Assembly (NCBI RefSeq): GCF_001411495.1 | Contig: NZ_CP012982.1 | Location: 2,232,001-2,296,000, forward strand | DNA length: 64,000 nucleotides | Direction: 5' to 3' | DNA from: Burkholderia cepacia ATCC 25416 | Lineage (GTDB): Bacteria > Pseudomonadota > Gammaproteobacteria > Burkholderiales > Burkholderiaceae | Shown here: positions 63,473-64,000 of the stretch, piece after piece | How the letters are laid out: the number at the start of each line of letters is the position of its first letter | How positions within the stretch are numbered: position 1 is the first letter of the stretch | The notes under the pieces: model-generated | The model's input: the letters and a program-made list of their open reading frames with translations, nothing else | Databases searched by the model: none | What the model was told of the DNA's origin: nothing | Position numbers and translations under genes: made by a program

Positions 63473-64000
63473 ATGACCGACTCCGTGCCCGATCCCAGTC
63501 CTTTATCCCCGTTGCCCGTCAACCTGTTCCGTCACGCACCGTTCCAGCGCTTCTGGGGCACGCGCGTGATGTCTTCCCTGGCTTTCCAGATCCTGTCGGT
63601 TGCAATCGGGTGGTACGTCTACGCGCTCACGCACAGCGCGTTCGCACTCGGTCTCGTGGGCCTCGCGCAGTTCGTGCCGATGTTCGCGCTGACGCTCGTC
63701 GTCGGGCAGGTGGCCGACCGCTACGACCGCCGGCGCATCGCGACGATCTGCCAGGCCGTCGAGGCACTGGCCGCCGGCGTGTTCCTGCTCGGTGCCGCGC
63801 AAGGGTGGCTGGCCGCGCCGGCCGTGTATGCGCTCGCGGCGATCGTCGGCACGGCCCGCGCGTTCGAGTCGCCGTCGGTGTCGTCGCTGCTGCCGGCCGT
63901 CGTGCCGCGCAGCGATCTGCCGCGCGCGACCGCGTTGTCGACCTCGGCGAACCAGGCCGCGCAGATTCTCGGGCCCGCGTTCGGCGGGCTGCTGTATGGC
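63473..64000 (+). CDS. MFS transporter (EntS-like), 3' part cut off by the window edge
   Basis: The visible 176 residues start at ATG 63473. Five helices are evident. The VADRYDRRRIATICQ motif (about residues 79-93) is MFS motif A, and FRHAPFQRFWGTRVMSSLAFQ at the N terminus is typical of the EntS/DHA3 group that exports siderophores or drugs. Substrate is unknown. Confidence 0.82.
   Translation, partial: MTDSVPDPSPLSPLPVNLFRHAPFQRFWGTRVMSSLAFQILSVAIGWYVYALTHSAFALGLVGLAQFVPMFALTLVVGQVADRYDRRRIATICQAVEALAAGVFLLGAAQGWLAAPAVYALAAIVGTARAFESPSVSSLLPAVVPRSDLPRATALSTSANQAAQILGPAFGGLLYG

Overview
The window looks like a chromosomal segment of a Burkholderia sensu stricto bacterium, probably of the cepacia complex and probably from a secondary replicon. 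The signs are high GC with strong G/C bias at third codon positions, a Burkholderia-type porin, a bet/gbc/dgc osmolyte-catabolism region, an rhlA-rhlB-MFS-rhlC-efflux rhamnolipid operon, and paralogous lipoproteins of a type I associate with Burkholderia. Species and replicon are inference.

Layout. Positions 1-3007 hold a truncated MFS transporter, a YadGH-like ABC exporter and a small cupin. Positions 3625-10082 hold an envelope cluster: two paralogous lipoproteins, an OmpW-family porin, two tandem PraB-like secreted proteins and an unrecognised Cys-rich protein. A heptanucleotide tandem repeat (10281-10356) precedes a three-gene operon (10572-12809) of a diacylglycerol glycosyltransferase-like enzyme, a small membrane protein and an exported tyrosine-phosphatase-like protein. 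Positions 13226-17965 hold a type VI secretion cargo module (DUF4123 adaptor, VasX/BTH_I2691-like effector, candidate immunity protein). It is bracketed by a direct repeat of the 3' end of betA, the mark of an insertion at that gene.

Positions 18184-21996 are betIBA (choline to glycine betaine). Positions 22716-31170 are a complete rhamnolipid operon: rhlA, an isoprenylcysteine-methyltransferase-like gene, rhlB, an MFS exporter, rhlC, an outer-membrane channel and a membrane fusion protein. Positions 31425-38941 hold fdhA and several regulators and transporters, including a LysR/EamA pair, a zinc-ribbon membrane protein, a MocR regulator and a secreted propeller/discoidin protein.

Positions 39001-56035 form a glycine betaine catabolic block: gbdR, glyA, an M19-like protein lacking several metal ligands, a DUF5943-type protein, dgcA, dgcB, etfA, etfB, gbcA, gbcB, a betaine-binding protein, an APC permease and purU. 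Positions 56308-60047 add choline-O-sulfate use (LysR regulator, betC sulfatase, choline-binding protein). The window ends with a porin, a cysteinyl-tRNA synthetase behind a likely cysteine-codon leader and attenuator, and a truncated MFS transporter.

How it fits together. Choline sulfate is desulfated by BetC, and choline is oxidised by BetA and BetB to glycine betaine. GbcAB demethylates betaine to dimethylglycine, and DgcAB with an ETF pair demethylates that to sarcosine. Sarcosine oxidase and serine dehydratase are not in the window. Released formaldehyde and one-carbon units are handled by FdhA, PurU and GlyA. The most interesting observations are the betA-3'-end repeat around the T6SS cargo, the carboxyl-methyltransferase-like gene inside the rhamnolipid operon, the cysteine leader before cysS, and the 'dipeptidase' without its canonical metal ligands.
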